Positions 55,611 to 64,000 of a stretch of 64,000 nucleotides of DNA are shown here, one piece after another. The notes under the pieces are model-generated. The model worked only from the letters and a program-made list of their open reading frames with translations. It was not told the DNA's origin and did not search any database. Origin of the DNA: Rhabdothermincola sediminis (lineage in GTDB: Bacteria; Actinomycetota; Acidimicrobiia; Acidimicrobiales; Acidimicrobilacustridaceae); NCBI RefSeq assembly GCF_014805525.1, contig NZ_JACFSZ010000007.1, positions 62,001 to 126,000 on the forward strand. The letters are read 5' to 3'. Position 1 is the first letter of the stretch. Each line of letters starts with the position of its first letter. The position numbers and the translations under genes were made by a program.

Positions 55611-57263
55611 TCAGTGAACCGGTTGCAGCTCCCGGCTCAGGTACTTCGCTCGACAGAGGCTGCGCTGCAACTTGCCCGAGGAGGTCTTGGGCAAGGTCCC
55701 TGGGGTGACCAGCACGATGTCGTGGGGCGGGGCGCCCACCACCTCCATCGCCCGGTGGTGGACCAGCCGGCGCAGGCCATCGGGATCGTCGGCGCGACTC
55801 TCGGCCACGACCACCATCTGCTCCTTGCCCTTGGCCCCTTCCACGCCGAAGGCGATCACGTTGCCGGCCCGGACCCCGTCGATCTCAGCCACGGCCCGCT
55901 CGACGTCCTCGGGGAAGATGTTGCGGCCCCCGATGATGATCACGTCCTTGATGCGCCCGCACAGCACCAGCTCCCCGCCGACCAGGTAGCCGAGGTCGCC
56001 GGTGCGCAGCCAGCCGTCCCGGAACATCGCCGCGGTGGCCTCCGGGTTGCGGTAGTAGCCAGGGGTCACCGACGTGCCACGGATCTCGAGCTCGCCCACC
56101 TCCCGCTCCGCGAGCGGCCGGCCGCTGTCGGGGTCGGCGATGCGGATCTCCAGCCCGGGCAGGGGCCGGCCCAGCAAGGCGAACTCCCGGGTGCCCTCAG
56201 CGGCAGGCTCCGCGGGCGCGGCGTAGCGCTCCGACTCCAGCACCCGGCGGTCCACCGCGTCGGTGCGCAGGCCGCGCATCGGTTCGGGGAAGGTGCCGCC
56301 GATGGCCAGCTCGGCCATGCCGAAGGCCGGGAAGATGGCCCCGGGACGCAGGCCGAACGGCGCTCCCGCTTCGACGAAGGCCTCCACGGTGCGAGGGTCG
56401 ACCGGCTCGGCGCCGTTCAGCGCGATCCGCAGCGAGGACAGGTCGAGATCGGTGGCTCGACGCAGCGCGCGGGTGGCCAGCACCCACGAGAAGTTCGGCC
56501 CCGCGGTGACGGTGCCCCGGTGGTCGGAGATCCATCGCATCCAGCGGGCCGGGGAGCCGAGGAAGTCCTGCGGCGCGCCGAGCACCAGGTCACGCCCGGT
56601 GGTCATCGGGATGCTCAGCATCCCCACCAGGCCCATGTCGTGGTAGAGGGGCAGCCAGGACACGAACACGTCGTCGTCCTGGAGCTGGCCGGCTTCGATG
56701 CAGGCGTCGAGGTTGGCGCCGAGCACCCGCTGGGGCAGCATCACCCCCTTCGGCTCGGAGGTGGAGCCGCTGGTGAACTGCAGGATCGCCAGAGCGTCGA
56801 GGTCGTCGGCCGGGCGCTGGTACGCGCCGGCCCCGAGCCGCGTGCCGACCTCGATGAGCTCGGTGAGCACCAGCGAGGGCGGATCGCCCGGCCGGGACTC
56901 CAGGTAGGGTGCGAGATCCGGGTCGATCAGCAGAAGGTCCGTGTCGGCCCGGCGCACCCGCTCGCGGGTCTGGGCGATGAACTCCTCGATGGAGGCCAAC
57001 CGCATCGGCAGGGGCAGCACCACGATGGTGGCGCCCGCCAGCCAGGTGGCCTGGATGGCGGTGACCAGGGCCCGGGTGGTCGGAGCCAGGATGGCCACAT
57101 GCCGCCCGGGGCCGATGCCACGGTGCTGCAGCGCCGCCGCGGAGGCCCGGGCCTCGTCGTGGAGTTGGGACCAGGGGACCGCGATCGAGGTGTCGCCGGA
57201 GACGAAGGTGACGGTCCCGCCCGAATCAGCGGCGCGCTCGAGGCGCGAGAGAAGACTCAGCAT
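55611..57263 (-). CDS. Fatty acyl-AMP ligase, FAAL-type (550 aa)
   Basis: LQFTSGSTSEPKGVMLPQ is the ATP motif, and VFVSWLPLYHDMGLVGML and NGAEPVDPRTVEAF are strongest in fatty acyl-AMP ligases rather than acyl-CoA ligases. LRTGDLGYLVGGELVLCGRI with GRNIFPEDVE is the hinge, and LPKTSSGKLQR carries the catalytic lysine. FAALs activate fatty acids as acyl-adenylates for loading onto carrier proteins of lipid or polyketide pathways. No carrier protein or PKS gene is adjacent, so the partner must lie elsewhere. An acyl-CoA ligase is the alternative. Confidence 0.85.
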   Translation of the reverse strand: MLSLLSRLERAADSGGTVTFVSGDTSIAVPWSQLHDEARASAAALQHRGIGPGRHVAILAPTTRALVTAIQATWLAGATIVVLPLPMRLASIEEFIAQTRERVRRADTDLLLIDPDLAPYLESRPGDPPSLVLTELIEVGTRLGAGAYQRPADDLDALAILQFTSGSTSEPKGVMLPQRVLGANLDACIEAGQLQDDDVFVSWLPLYHDMGLVGMLSIPMTTGRDLVLGAPQDFLGSPARWMRWISDHRGTVTAGPNFSWVLATRALRRATDLDLSSLRIALNGAEPVDPRTVEAFVEAGAPFGLRPGAIFPAFGMAELAIGGTFPEPMRGLRTDAVDRRVLESERYAAPAEPAAEGTREFALLGRPLPGLEIRIADPDSGRPLAEREVGELEIRGTSVTPGYYRNPEATAAMFRDGWLRTGDLGYLVGGELVLCGRIKDVIIIGGRNIFPEDVERAVAEIDGVRAGNVIAFGVEGAKGKEQMVVVAESRADDPDGLRRLVHHRAMEVVGAPPHDIVLVTPGTLPKTSSGKLQRSLCRAKYLSRELQPVH

Positions 57264-57302
57264 GTCGCTTCGACCAGGCCGCGCACGGGCGGGTTACGTG
57301 GT

Positions 57303-59798
57303 TCACACCACGAGGTTGATCAGCTTCGGTGGGCGGGCGATCACCTTCGCCGGGGAGCGTCCTGCCAGGTTGGACTGCACCTTGGGTGAGGCCAGGGCGA
57401 GCCGTTCGGCCTCCGTGGCGTCGATCCCCGCCGGCACCGCCAGGCGGTCGCGCACCTTGCCGTTGACCTGCACCACCAGCGTGACGGTGTCCACCGTGAG
57501 CTTCGACGGATCGGCCTGCGGCCATGGCTGCTCGTGGATGTGGCCGCCGCGCCGGCGCTCCCACAGCTCCGCGGTGATGTGGGGGGTCATGGGGGCCATG
57601 AGCAGCAGCAGGGTGTCGATGGCCGCATCGAGGGTCTCCCGGCGAGGCGCTCCTTCCGCCTGCACGTAGCGGTACAGCTGGTTGGTGAACTCCATGAACG
57701 CCGCCACCGCCGTGTTGTACGACCAGCGCTCGTACTCGCCGGTGACCCGGGCGATCAGGCGATGGGTCGCCTTGTCGATCTGCTCGTCGGCCTCGGTGGG
57801 CTCACGATCAGCGGGCTCGGTGGGCAACGCGGCGCCGGTGGCCAGGCGCCAGAGCCGCTGCAGGAACCGAGCGCAGCCTTCGATGCCCACCCCTTCCCAG
57901 TCGACGTCGTCCTGAGGTGGACCGACGAAGAGATGGGCGAGGCGGAGCGCGTCGGCTCCCTCGGCGTCGAGGATCTCCTCCGGCGCGACCAGGTTGCCCT
58001 TGGACTTGGACATCTTGTCGCCGCCCAGGCGGATCATCCCTTGGGTGAACAGGCGGGCGAACGGCTCGCGCAGGTCCTCGGGGGCCACACCCAGGTCGGC
58101 GAGGGCCTTGGTGAAGAACCGGGCGTACATCAGGTGCAAGATGGCGTGCTCCACCCCACCGATGTACTGGTCGACCGGCATCCACGACTCGGCCGCCTCC
58201 CGGGCGAAGGGCAGCTCGGAGTTCCAGGGGTCGGTGAAGCGCAGGAAGTACCACGACGAGTCCACGAAGGTGTCCATCGTGTCGGTCTCCCGCGTCGCCG
58301 GCCCGCCACAACGGGGGCAGGTGGTGTGGAGGAACCCCTCGTGCAGCCGCAGCGGCGACTCCCCCGTCGGCAGGAACTCGACGTCGTCGGGGGCGAGCAC
58401 GGGTAGCTCGTCGTCAGGTACCGGCACGATGCCGTCCGCGTCGCAGTACACGACCGGGATGGGACACCCCCAGAAGCGCTGACGGCTCACGAGCCAGTCG
58501 CGCAACCGGTAGTTGACCTTGCGCTGGCCGATGCCCTCGCGCTCGAGCCACTCGATGCTTCGCTCGATCGCCTCCTGCTTGCCGAGACCGTCGAGCCAGT
58601 CGCTGTTGATGTGCGGACCTTCCCCCGAGTAGGCCTGCCCGTCCCAGTCATCGGGGGGTTGCACGGTGCGCACGATCGGCAGCCCGTGGACCTCGGCGAA
58701 ATCCCAGTCGCGCTGGTCTTCGGCTGGGACGGCCATGATCGCCCCGGTGCCGTAGCCCATGAGCACGTAGTCCGCGAGGTACAGCGGCACCGGCCGGCCG
58801 GTGAACGGGTTGCGGACGTAGGCCCCGGTGAAGATGCCGCGCTTGGCCAGCGAGCCCTCCGACGACAGGCGATCGACCTCGCTGGTGTTGCGGGCCTCGG
58901 CCACGAACGCCTCGACCTCAGAACGCCGCTCGTCGGGCACGATCCGCTCGACGAGCGGGTGCTCGGGGGCGAGCACCGCGTAGGTCATGCCGAAACTGGT
59001 GTCGGGCCGGGTGGTGAAGACCCGCACGGTGGCGCCATCGGCGACCGGGTTGCCGTCGGCGTCGGTGACCGCCATGTCGAACTCGGCGCCCTCGGAGCGG
59101 CCGATCCAGTTGCGCTGCATCACCTTCACCCGCTCGGGCCAGTCGAGCCCGTCAAGGTCGTCGAGGAGCTGGTCGGCGTAGTCGGTGATCTTGAAGAACC
59201 ACTGCTCCAGGTCACGCTTGACGACCGGGTCCCCCGAGCGCTCACAGGTGCCGTCGGCCAGCACCTGCTCGTTGGCGAGCACCGTCTGGCAGCCGGGGCA
59301 CCAGTTGACCGGCGCGTTGCGGCGGTACGCCAGGCCCGCCTCGAGGAACCGCAGGAAGATCCACTGGGTGAAGCGGATGTAGGACGGGTCGTGGCTGCGC
59401 ACCTCTCGGCGCCAGTCGTACACCGCACCGATCCGGTCGATCGACCGCCGCAGCTCCTCGATGCGCTCGTCGGTGAAGGGCCGAGGGTGCACGCCGGTAC
59501 GGATGGCGGCGTTCTCGGCCGGCAGGCCGAAGCTGTCGAAGCCCATCGGCGAGAGCACCGCAAAGCCCTTCATCGTGCGGTACCTGACGATGAGGTCGCC
59601 GAAGGTGTAATTGCGCACGTGGCCCATGTGCGCGGCCCCACTGGGGTAGGGGTACATGCACAGCGTGTAGTAGTGCGGCCGGGGATCGTCGTTGTCGACC
59701 TCGTAGGTGCCCTGGTCACGCCAGTACGCCTGCCACTTCGCCTCGATGACCTGCGGCTCGTACGCCGCCTGGGTTGCCTCGTCCGGCCGCTCAGCCAT
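57303..59798 (-). CDS. leuS: Leucyl-tRNA synthetase (831 aa)
   Basis: [20 protein letters not shown] has the HIGH motif in its HMGH form, and [20 protein letters not shown] has KMSKS. The editing domain (CP1) with [19 protein letters not shown] and the tRNA-binding C-terminus are in place; the length fits bacterial LeuRS. The ATG at 59796-59798 is chosen because a TACGAT -10 hexamer (59810-59805, minus) lies six bases upstream, fitting a leaderless message, and homology starts here. Confidence 0.96.
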   Translation of the reverse strand: MAERPDEATQAAYEPQVIEAKWQAYWRDQGTYEVDNDDPRPHYYTLCMYPYPSGAAHMGHVRNYTFGDLIVRYRTMKGFAVLSPMGFDSFGLPAENAAIRTGVHPRPFTDERIEELRRSIDRIGAVYDWRREVRSHDPSYIRFTQWIFLRFLEAGLAYRRNAPVNWCPGCQTVLANEQVLADGTCERSGDPVVKRDLEQWFFKITDYADQLLDDLDGLDWPERVKVMQRNWIGRSEGAEFDMAVTDADGNPVADGATVRVFTTRPDTSFGMTYAVLAPEHPLVERIVPDERRSEVEAFVAEARNTSEVDRLSSEGSLAKRGIFTGAYVRNPFTGRPVPLYLADYVLMGYGTGAIMAVPAEDQRDWDFAEVHGLPIVRTVQPPDDWDGQAYSGEGPHINSDWLDGLGKQEAIERSIEWLEREGIGQRKVNYRLRDWLVSRQRFWGCPIPVVYCDADGIVPVPDDELPVLAPDDVEFLPTGESPLRLHEGFLHTTCPRCGGPATRETDTMDTFVDSSWYFLRFTDPWNSELPFAREAAESWMPVDQYIGGVEHAILHLMYARFFTKALADLGVAPEDLREPFARLFTQGMIRLGGDKMSKSKGNLVAPEEILDAEGADALRLAHLFVGPPQDDVDWEGVGIEGCARFLQRLWRLATGAALPTEPADREPTEADEQIDKATHRLIARVTGEYERWSYNTAVAAFMEFTNQLYRYVQAEGAPRRETLDAAIDTLLLLMAPMTPHITAELWERRRGGHIHEQPWPQADPSKLTVDTVTLVVQVNGKVRDRLAVPAGIDATEAERLALASPKVQSNLAGRSPAKVIARPPKLINLVV

Positions 59799-59946
59799 GG
59801 GGCGATCGTACCGACGGCCCCGAGGGCACCCGAAACACGTGCGCCGCCGGTTGCTGGCGGTCCTCCTGCGTATGGGTCCGGGGGTGTGCAGAACCTGCAG
59901 CGATTTCGAACGCCGGAGGGCCACTGATAACGTGGACCTCTCACGC

Positions 59947-60019
59947 GGGGCTATAGCTCAGTTGGTAGAGCGCTTCCATGGCATGGAAGAGGTCAGCGGT
60001 TCGATTCCGCTTAGCTCCA
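59947..60019 (+). tRNA. tRNA-Ala (GGC anticodon)
   Basis: The cloverleaf is complete over 73 bases: acceptor GGGGCTA pairs with TAGCTCC (one G-T), D-arm AGCTCAGTTGGTAGAGC, anticodon loop ATGGCAT with GGC, and T-arm GGTTCGATTCC. The discriminator is A; the CCA end is not encoded. It reads alanine GCC codons, the favoured ones at this GC content. It lies between leuS and rsfS. Confidence 0.96.
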
Positions 60020-60035
60020 CTCAACAGAGCTACGG

Positions 60036-60164
60036 GTGCTGGGCGACGTGCTCTCGCAGGTCGGTTGCTCCCTGGGTGGCTTCGTCGCCGACGAGGGCTC
60101 CTTCGTCATCACCAGCCAGCTGCCAGCCTTCGCGAACGGCGATCCGAGATTGCGCATCGTGCGC
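60036..60164 (+). pseudogene. Remnant of a LAGLIDADG-type homing endonuclease
   Basis: Translating from the GTG at 60036 gives VGCSLGGFVADEGSFVITSQ, which matches the LAGLIDADG motif form GGFxAxEGSF, then LPAFANGDPRLR, a form seen just after that motif in small actinobacterial endonucleases. The match stops after about 40 residues, where the frame runs into the 3' end of rsfS on the other strand. So only the N-terminal quarter of one domain survives. Its place 17 bases after a tRNA gene fits a decayed mobile intron or free-standing endonuclease gene. The call rests on short motifs. Confidence 0.5.
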
Positions 60165-60584
60165 TCAGGCCCGCGGGTGGGGTCGCGGCTCGGCGGCGGC
60201 GTCGGCCCAGTTGAGCCGAGGCACGTCGCCCCACAACCGCTCCAGCTCGTAGAACCGGCGAGCGGCGTCCACGAACACGTGCACCACGAAGTCCCCGTAG
60301 TCCATGAGCACCCACTCGAGCGCATCGAGTCCTTCGATGCGCAACGGCTTGGGCCCCCCGATCGCCGCCACCCGCTTCTCGATCTCCTCGACCAGCGCTT
60401 TCACCTGGCGGGGGTTCCGGCCACTGGTGATCACGAACCAGCTCGTGATCGAGGCGACCCGGCCGACCTCGAGGATCGCGATGTCCTCGCCCGACTTCGA
60501 GGACGCGGCGCGGGCGGCTTCCCGCACCCATCGCTCGAGCTCGTCCGGTGACACCCCCCGTGCCACCCCCGACGCCTCAGCCAC
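60165..60584 (-). CDS. rsfS: Ribosomal silencing factor RsfS (139 aa)
   Basis: EDIAILEVGRVASITSWFVI, ALVEEIEKRVAAIGGPKPLR and ALEWVLMDYGDFVVHVF are the full RsfS signature. RsfS binds L14 on the large subunit and blocks subunit joining when nutrients are low. The start is uncertain: the GTG at 60582-60584 overlaps the stop of the LytR_C gene and is used here. GTG at 60617 is also in frame. The order nadD, lytR-like, rsfS is standard in actinobacteria. Confidence 0.92.
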   Translation of the reverse strand: MAEASGVARGVSPDELERWVREAARAASSKSGEDIAILEVGRVASITSWFVITSGRNPRQVKALVEEIEKRVAAIGGPKPLRIEGLDALEWVLMDYGDFVVHVFVDAARRFYELERLWGDVPRLNWADAAAEPRPHPRA

Positions 60585-61914
60585 CGCCACTGCCGGGAGG
60601 ACGCATGGTCGTGCCACCAGGCGGATCGGCGCCCTGCCCGGCGGCGTAGTCCGCGCCGAGCACCACCGTGGCGTCGACGGCGACGTTCAAGGCGTCGCTC
60701 TTGACGACCTCCCCCACCCCGAGGGCGTCACGGAGCGCCTCGACGCCCCCGCGCAGCGCCTCGTCGTAGTAGGTGATCGTGGTGGTCTCGACATCGAAGG
60801 TGGAGGCGTTGCCAACCTTGTCGATCTGGCCGCCGCTGGCCGCGAGGAGCCTGGCAGCAGCCAAGCCATGACCCAGCCGCCCGGTGCCGTCGAGCACCCG
60901 GAGGCGCACCCGTCGACCTTCGGGCCCGGCGGGGAAGGGCACGTACTGCGAGACGAAGGACGGGACCTCCTCACGGATCGGGTCGAACACCTCGCCGCTG
61001 CCATCGGGCATCAAGAAGCGCACCACCGGCAGCGTGGCCACGACCACCTGCTTCTCCGCCAGGCCGCGCAAGAAGCGTCCGAGACCCGAGTCGACCTCGC
61101 CGGGGACGACCCCCTCGAGGTCGCGCTTGGCCGCGATGGCCTGGATCCACGCTCGCCAGAAGGCCCCGGTCCGCACCATCCGCGACAGCTCGTTCTCGCC
61201 CGGGCTCTTGGTGCCGATGTAGGTCCAGACCTGTGAGGCGGGCACGTCGATGGCCCCGCGGGGGAAGATGACCTGCCCGACGGAGCTGCCGCTCGGCGCG
61301 GTGACCGGGTCGGTGTTGGTCACGGTAAGGGGCGAGACCGGACTGGTCAGGTCGATCCACTCGCCGGGTCGGATCACCCGGATCTCCGGAACGCCCACCG
61401 CGAGGATCGCTGCCAAACCGTCCCGAACCTCATTGGCGCCCCGCAACTGGTAGACGGCGTCGAACGGCATGGTGCCCGCTCCCGGCACCGGCATGAGGGT
61501 GGTCGGCGGGAGCACGATGACCGCACCGTTCCCGTCGCTGGTGAGCGTCAGCACCGCCAGGTGATCCAGGGCGCCCCCGTCGCCCTCCACCGCGACCGCC
61601 ATGACCGGGGTGGGGTCCACCGTCGCCTCCCACCCGGGCGCGGCGGGATCGGTGACCGTGACGATCTCCCGGCCCTCTCGGCTGTCGAGCACCACCCGGG
61701 CTCCGGAGACGACCAGGATCGGGATGGCGAGGATGCACGCCGCCAGCGCGGCCGGAAAGCCGTACCGCCACCAGGCGCTCGCCGCGCCTGGGCGGCCCGG
61801 CGGAGCCGGATCGGCTGGCGCGCCATGCCGACCCTCGGGCGGTTCTACTGCCGGCATCGCCGCGCTGGTGTTCTCGGCGAGCGTGTCCGCCACCTCGTCA
61901 GTGGGTGCCGTCAC
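60577..61914 (-). CDS. LytR_C-domain envelope protein (445 aa)
   Basis: A Pro/Ala-rich cytoplasmic stretch of about 50 residues is followed by one membrane helix (FPAALAACILAIPILVVSGA, near 53-72). The external part has a weak LCP-like fold (LDHLAVLTLTSDGNGAVIVL) and a clear C-terminal LytR_C domain (VRLRVLDGTGRLGHGLAAAR, then TTTITYYDEALRGGVEAL). LCP proteins attach polymers to peptidoglycan, but the catalytic arginines of LCP are not obvious, so transferase activity is uncertain. The gene sits between nadD and rsfS as usual. Confidence 0.82.
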   Translation of the reverse strand: MTAPTDEVADTLAENTSAAMPAVEPPEGRHGAPADPAPPGRPGAASAWWRYGFPAALAACILAIPILVVSGARVVLDSREGREIVTVTDPAAPGWEATVDPTPVMAVAVEGDGGALDHLAVLTLTSDGNGAVIVLPPTTLMPVPGAGTMPFDAVYQLRGANEVRDGLAAILAVGVPEIRVIRPGEWIDLTSPVSPLTVTNTDPVTAPSGSSVGQVIFPRGAIDVPASQVWTYIGTKSPGENELSRMVRTGAFWRAWIQAIAAKRDLEGVVPGEVDSGLGRFLRGLAEKQVVVATLPVVRFLMPDGSGEVFDPIREEVPSFVSQYVPFPAGPEGRRVRLRVLDGTGRLGHGLAAARLLAASGGQIDKVGNASTFDVETTTITYYDEALRGGVEALRDALGVGEVVKSDALNVAVDATVVLGADYAAGQGADPPGGTTMRPPGSGGG

Positions 61915-61956
61915 AGACCACTCCCCGGTGCGAACCGGCGATGGAGGACGGCGGTG

Positions 61957-62556
61957 TCATGGCTGTTCACGATAGATGCGACGCTCCCGGATGCAGGAAA
62001 CGACCCCCGGCGGGACAAGGCCGTCGAGCGGCCGGCCGTGGGCAGCGCGCCGGCGTAGGTCGGTGCTCGAGATGTCGAGCCGGGGGATCTCGACCCGCTC
62101 GAACTCCCAGCCCGCGGGCGGAGAGGCGCTCGCCACGCCGGGCCGGTCGACGAGCACGAGGGTGGCCAGCACGGGCAGCTCATGGCAGCGATCCCACGTG
62201 AGCAGGCCAGCCGCCGCGTCGGAGCCCACGATGAGGAACCGCCGCCCCCCGGGATCCGCTGCGGCGAGCTGGGCGAGGGTGTCCACCGCGTAGGAGGGGC
62301 CGCCCCGCTCGATCTCGAGCGCGGATGCTTCGAGGCCCTCGACGTCCCGGACGAGCGCTTCCACCATGGCCAGCCGGTCGGCAGCCGGGGTCACCGGGTG
62401 GTCGGCCGATTTCTGCCACGGATCGTTGGCCACCACCAGCAGGACCCGGTCGAGGCCGAGCTCGTAGCGGACATTGACCGCGGCCACCAAGTGCCCGGTA
62501 TGGGGCGGATCGAAGGTCCCGCCGAACACCCCCAGTCGCTCACCCCCGCTCGACAC
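61957..62556 (-). CDS. nadD: Nicotinate-nucleotide adenylyltransferase (199 aa)
   Basis: LGVFGGTFDPPHTGHLVAAV is the nucleotidyltransferase GxFDPxHxGH motif. LLVVANDPWQKSADHPVTPA, FLIVGSDAAAGLLTWDRCH and IPRLDISSTDLRRRAAHG (the ISSTxxR motif) complete the family. It makes deamido-NAD from nicotinate mononucleotide. GTG at 62554-62556 is chosen because homology starts there and TACACT (62570-62565, minus) lies eight bases before it, fitting a leaderless message. Longer in-frame starts overlap the sigma-factor promoter region. Confidence 0.92.
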   Translation of the reverse strand: MSSGGERLGVFGGTFDPPHTGHLVAAVNVRYELGLDRVLLVVANDPWQKSADHPVTPAADRLAMVEALVRDVEGLEASALEIERGGPSYAVDTLAQLAAADPGGRRFLIVGSDAAAGLLTWDRCHELPVLATLVLVDRPGVASASPPAGWEFERVEIPRLDISSTDLRRRAAHGRPLDGLVPPGVVSCIRERRIYREQP

Positions 62557-62888
62557 CGTGGCGCAGTGTACGGCCAGGGGCGATCCCGGCCGGGTCGCAG
62601 GCAGGCGCCCAATCAGGCCAGCGACACCCGGCGACGACCGCGAATCTCGATCGACCTTTTCGGTCTCCGACGCGACACTTGCCGGTGCGGGCGCCCTAGC
62701 CTGGGTGAACGCCCCAGAGCGACGGTGGCCGGTCACGCCTCCTTGCGGTGACCGAAGTCACGATCGCGGGGTGGAACATTTCGGGTAGAGGCGACGCTTA
62801 CACGTGTGTCATTCCCCCGCGCCCGCCGCGGTGCTGCCGAGGCGGGTACAGCAGACACCGGGAGCTCCGCTCCCGACGGAGATCATCC
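62557..62888. promoter_or_regulatory. Divergent nadD/sigma-factor intergenic region
   Basis: The nadD -10 TACACT is at the left end (62570-62565, minus). For the sigma gene, GGAACA near 62772 resembles the -35 of stress-type or ECF promoters, and ACACGTGT (62801-62808) is a short palindrome. CGGAGATC before the ATG is the ribosome site. Nothing else is recognised in these 332 bases. Confidence 0.3.
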
Positions 62889-63722
62889 ATGAGTGATTCG
62901 GTAGGCCAATACCTCAACGAGATCGGCCTCGTCCCCCTCCTCACCGCGGACGAGGAGCGTGAGCTGTCCCAGATCATCGAGAAGGGGCGCGAAGCCCAGG
63001 CGCGCCTCGACGCCGGCGAGCGTGGACCTGAGTTGCAGCGTGCCGTCCGGGAGGCCGCCGCGGCGAAGGACCGCTTCATCCGGGCGAACCTGCGCCTGGT
63101 GGTGAGCGTCGCCCGCCGCTACCCGCTGCCCCCGGGCATGGAGCTGCTCGACCTCATCCAGGAGGGCAACCTCGGACTGGAGCACGCGGTCGACAAGTTC
63201 GACTGGCGGAAGGGCTTCAAGTTCTCGACCTACGCCACCTTCTGGATCCGGCAGGCCATCGGCCGGGCGCTGGACCAGAAGGCGAGCCTGGTGCGCCTCC
63301 CGGGGGACCGCTCGGCCAGCCTGCGGGCCGCCCTCCGGCAGGTGTCGGGCGATGGCGACGAGCTCGACGACGAGCACGCCCGGCTGCACCGGCTGACCAC
63401 GCCCACGTCGCTCGACCGCACCATCGGCGACGACGACAGCAACGAGCTCATCGACCTGCTGCCGGACTCCAACCCCGGCCCCGAGGCCCAGGTCATCGCT
63501 CGCGCCGACGAGCAGATGGTCACCGATCTGCTCTCCGTGCTCGACGCCCGGGCCCGCTACGCGGTCGAGCAGCGCTTCGGCCTCACCGACGGCCGCAAGC
63601 GCAGCTACCGCGAGGTCGGCGAGGAGCTCGGGGTCACGGCCGAGGCTGCCCGCCGCCTCGTCAAGCGGGCGGTCAACACGGTTCGTGACCAGGCACCCGA
63701 GAACGCGTTCTTCGCTGCCTGA
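62889..63722 (+). CDS. RNA polymerase sigma-70 family factor (277 aa)
   Basis: SVGQYLNEIGLVPLLTADEE is region 1.2, and RFIRANLRLVVSVARRYPLP with GMELLDLIQEGNLGLEHAVD is region 2. Region 2.4 is FKFSTYATFWIRQAIGRALD. Region 4 ends with SYREVGEELGVTAEAARRLV. Region 1.1 is missing and region 3 is short, which fits a group 2 (HrdA/SigB-like) factor rather than the housekeeping one. ATG at 62889 follows GGAG. A strong terminator-like hairpin lies downstream. Confidence 0.9.
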   Translation: MSDSVGQYLNEIGLVPLLTADEERELSQIIEKGREAQARLDAGERGPELQRAVREAAAAKDRFIRANLRLVVSVARRYPLPPGMELLDLIQEGNLGLEHAVDKFDWRKGFKFSTYATFWIRQAIGRALDQKASLVRLPGDRSASLRAALRQVSGDGDELDDEHARLHRLTTPTSLDRTIGDDDSNELIDLLPDSNPGPEAQVIARADEQMVTDLLSVLDARARYAVEQRFGLTDGRKRSYREVGEELGVTAEAARRLVKRAVNTVRDQAPENAFFAA

Positions 63723-63734
63723 CGACTCGCCGAC

Positions 63735-63778
63735 CGAGCCGGCCGGGGCAGATATGACGTTGCGGCCCGGCCGGCTCG
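63735..63778 (+). terminator. 13-bp perfect stem after the sigma-factor gene
   Basis: CGAGCCGGCCGGG and CCCGGCCGGCTCG form a perfect 13-bp stem around an 18-base loop, 12 bases after the sigma-factor stop. There is no T-run, which is common in GC-rich genomes. The loop holds GATATGAC, so it could also bear the promoter of the next gene. Confidence 0.6.
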
Positions 63779-63797
63779 TCCGGCAACGTGGAGACCG

Positions 63798-64000
63798 GTG
63801 ACGACCCCTGCGACCTGGACCCCGAGCAGCTGGCGGGACCTGCCTGCCATGCAGCAGCCCGACTGGCCGGACCCCGGCGCGCTCGACCACGCGGTCAAGA
63901 CCATCGCGGCACTCCCACCACTGGTCTTCGCCGGTGAGGCCCGAAGCCTCACCGCTTCGCTCGCCGAGGTCGCCGGCGGCCGGGCGTTCCTGCTGCAGGC
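63798..64000 (+). CDS. aroG: Class II DAHP synthase, 3' end cut by window edge
   Basis: SSWRDLPAMQQPDWPDPGAL and LPPLVFAGEARSLTASLAEV, then AFLLQ, are the conserved start of class II 3-deoxy-D-arabino-heptulosonate 7-phosphate synthases, the first step of the shikimate pathway, joining phosphoenolpyruvate and erythrose 4-phosphate. The GTG at 63798 has GGAG five bases upstream. Only about 68 codons are visible; the metal and substrate sites lie beyond the window. Confidence 0.85.
   Translation, partial: MTTPATWTPSSWRDLPAMQQPDWPDPGALDHAVKTIAALPPLVFAGEARSLTASLAEVAGGRAFLLQ

Overview
This 64 kb window is very GC-rich, dense with genes, uses many GTG and TTG starts, and often couples genes through 4-base stop/start overlaps. 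It holds a BldD-type regulator, an F420-type luciferase-like oxidoreductase, a PAC2 protein, a class II DAHP synthase start, and a CIRCE-hrcA-dnaJ unit. This points to the chromosome of an actinobacterium. The mix of liv-type fusion transporters and PAC2 proteins makes a deep lineage such as Acidimicrobiia my best guess, but that is inference.

Region 1 (1-27.8 kb) is a large surface-polysaccharide locus. It has five GT4 glycosyltransferases, a sialyltransferase-like transferase, an initiating sugar-phosphate transferase with acetyltransferase and aminotransferase partners (PglC/PglD/PglE-like), an epimerase, a deacetylase, an ABC exporter, a DUF4012 protein, a Wzz/tyrosine-kinase co-polymerase and a Wzy-like membrane protein. 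Two features stand out. There are seven sulfotransferase genes, so the polymer is probably heavily sulfated. There is also a three-gene cassette at 15.3-18.8 kb, made of an HMGL-type aldolase fused to a GAGPS-motif domain, a KdsB-like CMP-sugar synthetase and a transferase with bacterial sialyltransferase motifs. That cassette reads like a complete route for making, activating and attaching an acidic ulosonic-type sugar that does not use NeuB or KdsA.

Region 2 (27.8-31.4 kb) is a small accessory patch. It has a decayed alkyl-DHAP-synthase-like gene, a 62-bp tandem array of long perfect palindromes (a second copy lies at 46.6 kb), a strong sigma70-type promoter, and a translationally coupled membrane pseudokinase and LysM-like protein.

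Region 3 (31.3-46.6 kb) is housekeeping: hemW, bldD, rsmE, dnaJ, hrcA with a CIRCE operator, lepA, rpsT, a methyltransferase, holA, folP, comEC, comEA, a thioredoxin-TPR protein, an APH-fold phosphotransferase and a PAC2 protein.

Region 4 (46.6-53.8 kb) is a branched-chain-amino-acid-type ABC importer with its parts fused: a binding protein, an MFS-ATPase-ATPase fusion and a LivH-LivM fusion.

Region 5 (53.9-64 kb) has an LLM oxidoreductase, a HAD phosphatase, a fatty acyl-AMP ligase, leuS, tRNA-Ala(GGC) with a homing-endonuclease remnant beside it, rsfS, a LytR_C protein, nadD, a sigma-70 factor and the start of a class II DAHP synthase. Several genes have a TANNNT hexamer 6-10 bases before the start codon, which suggests leaderless transcripts.
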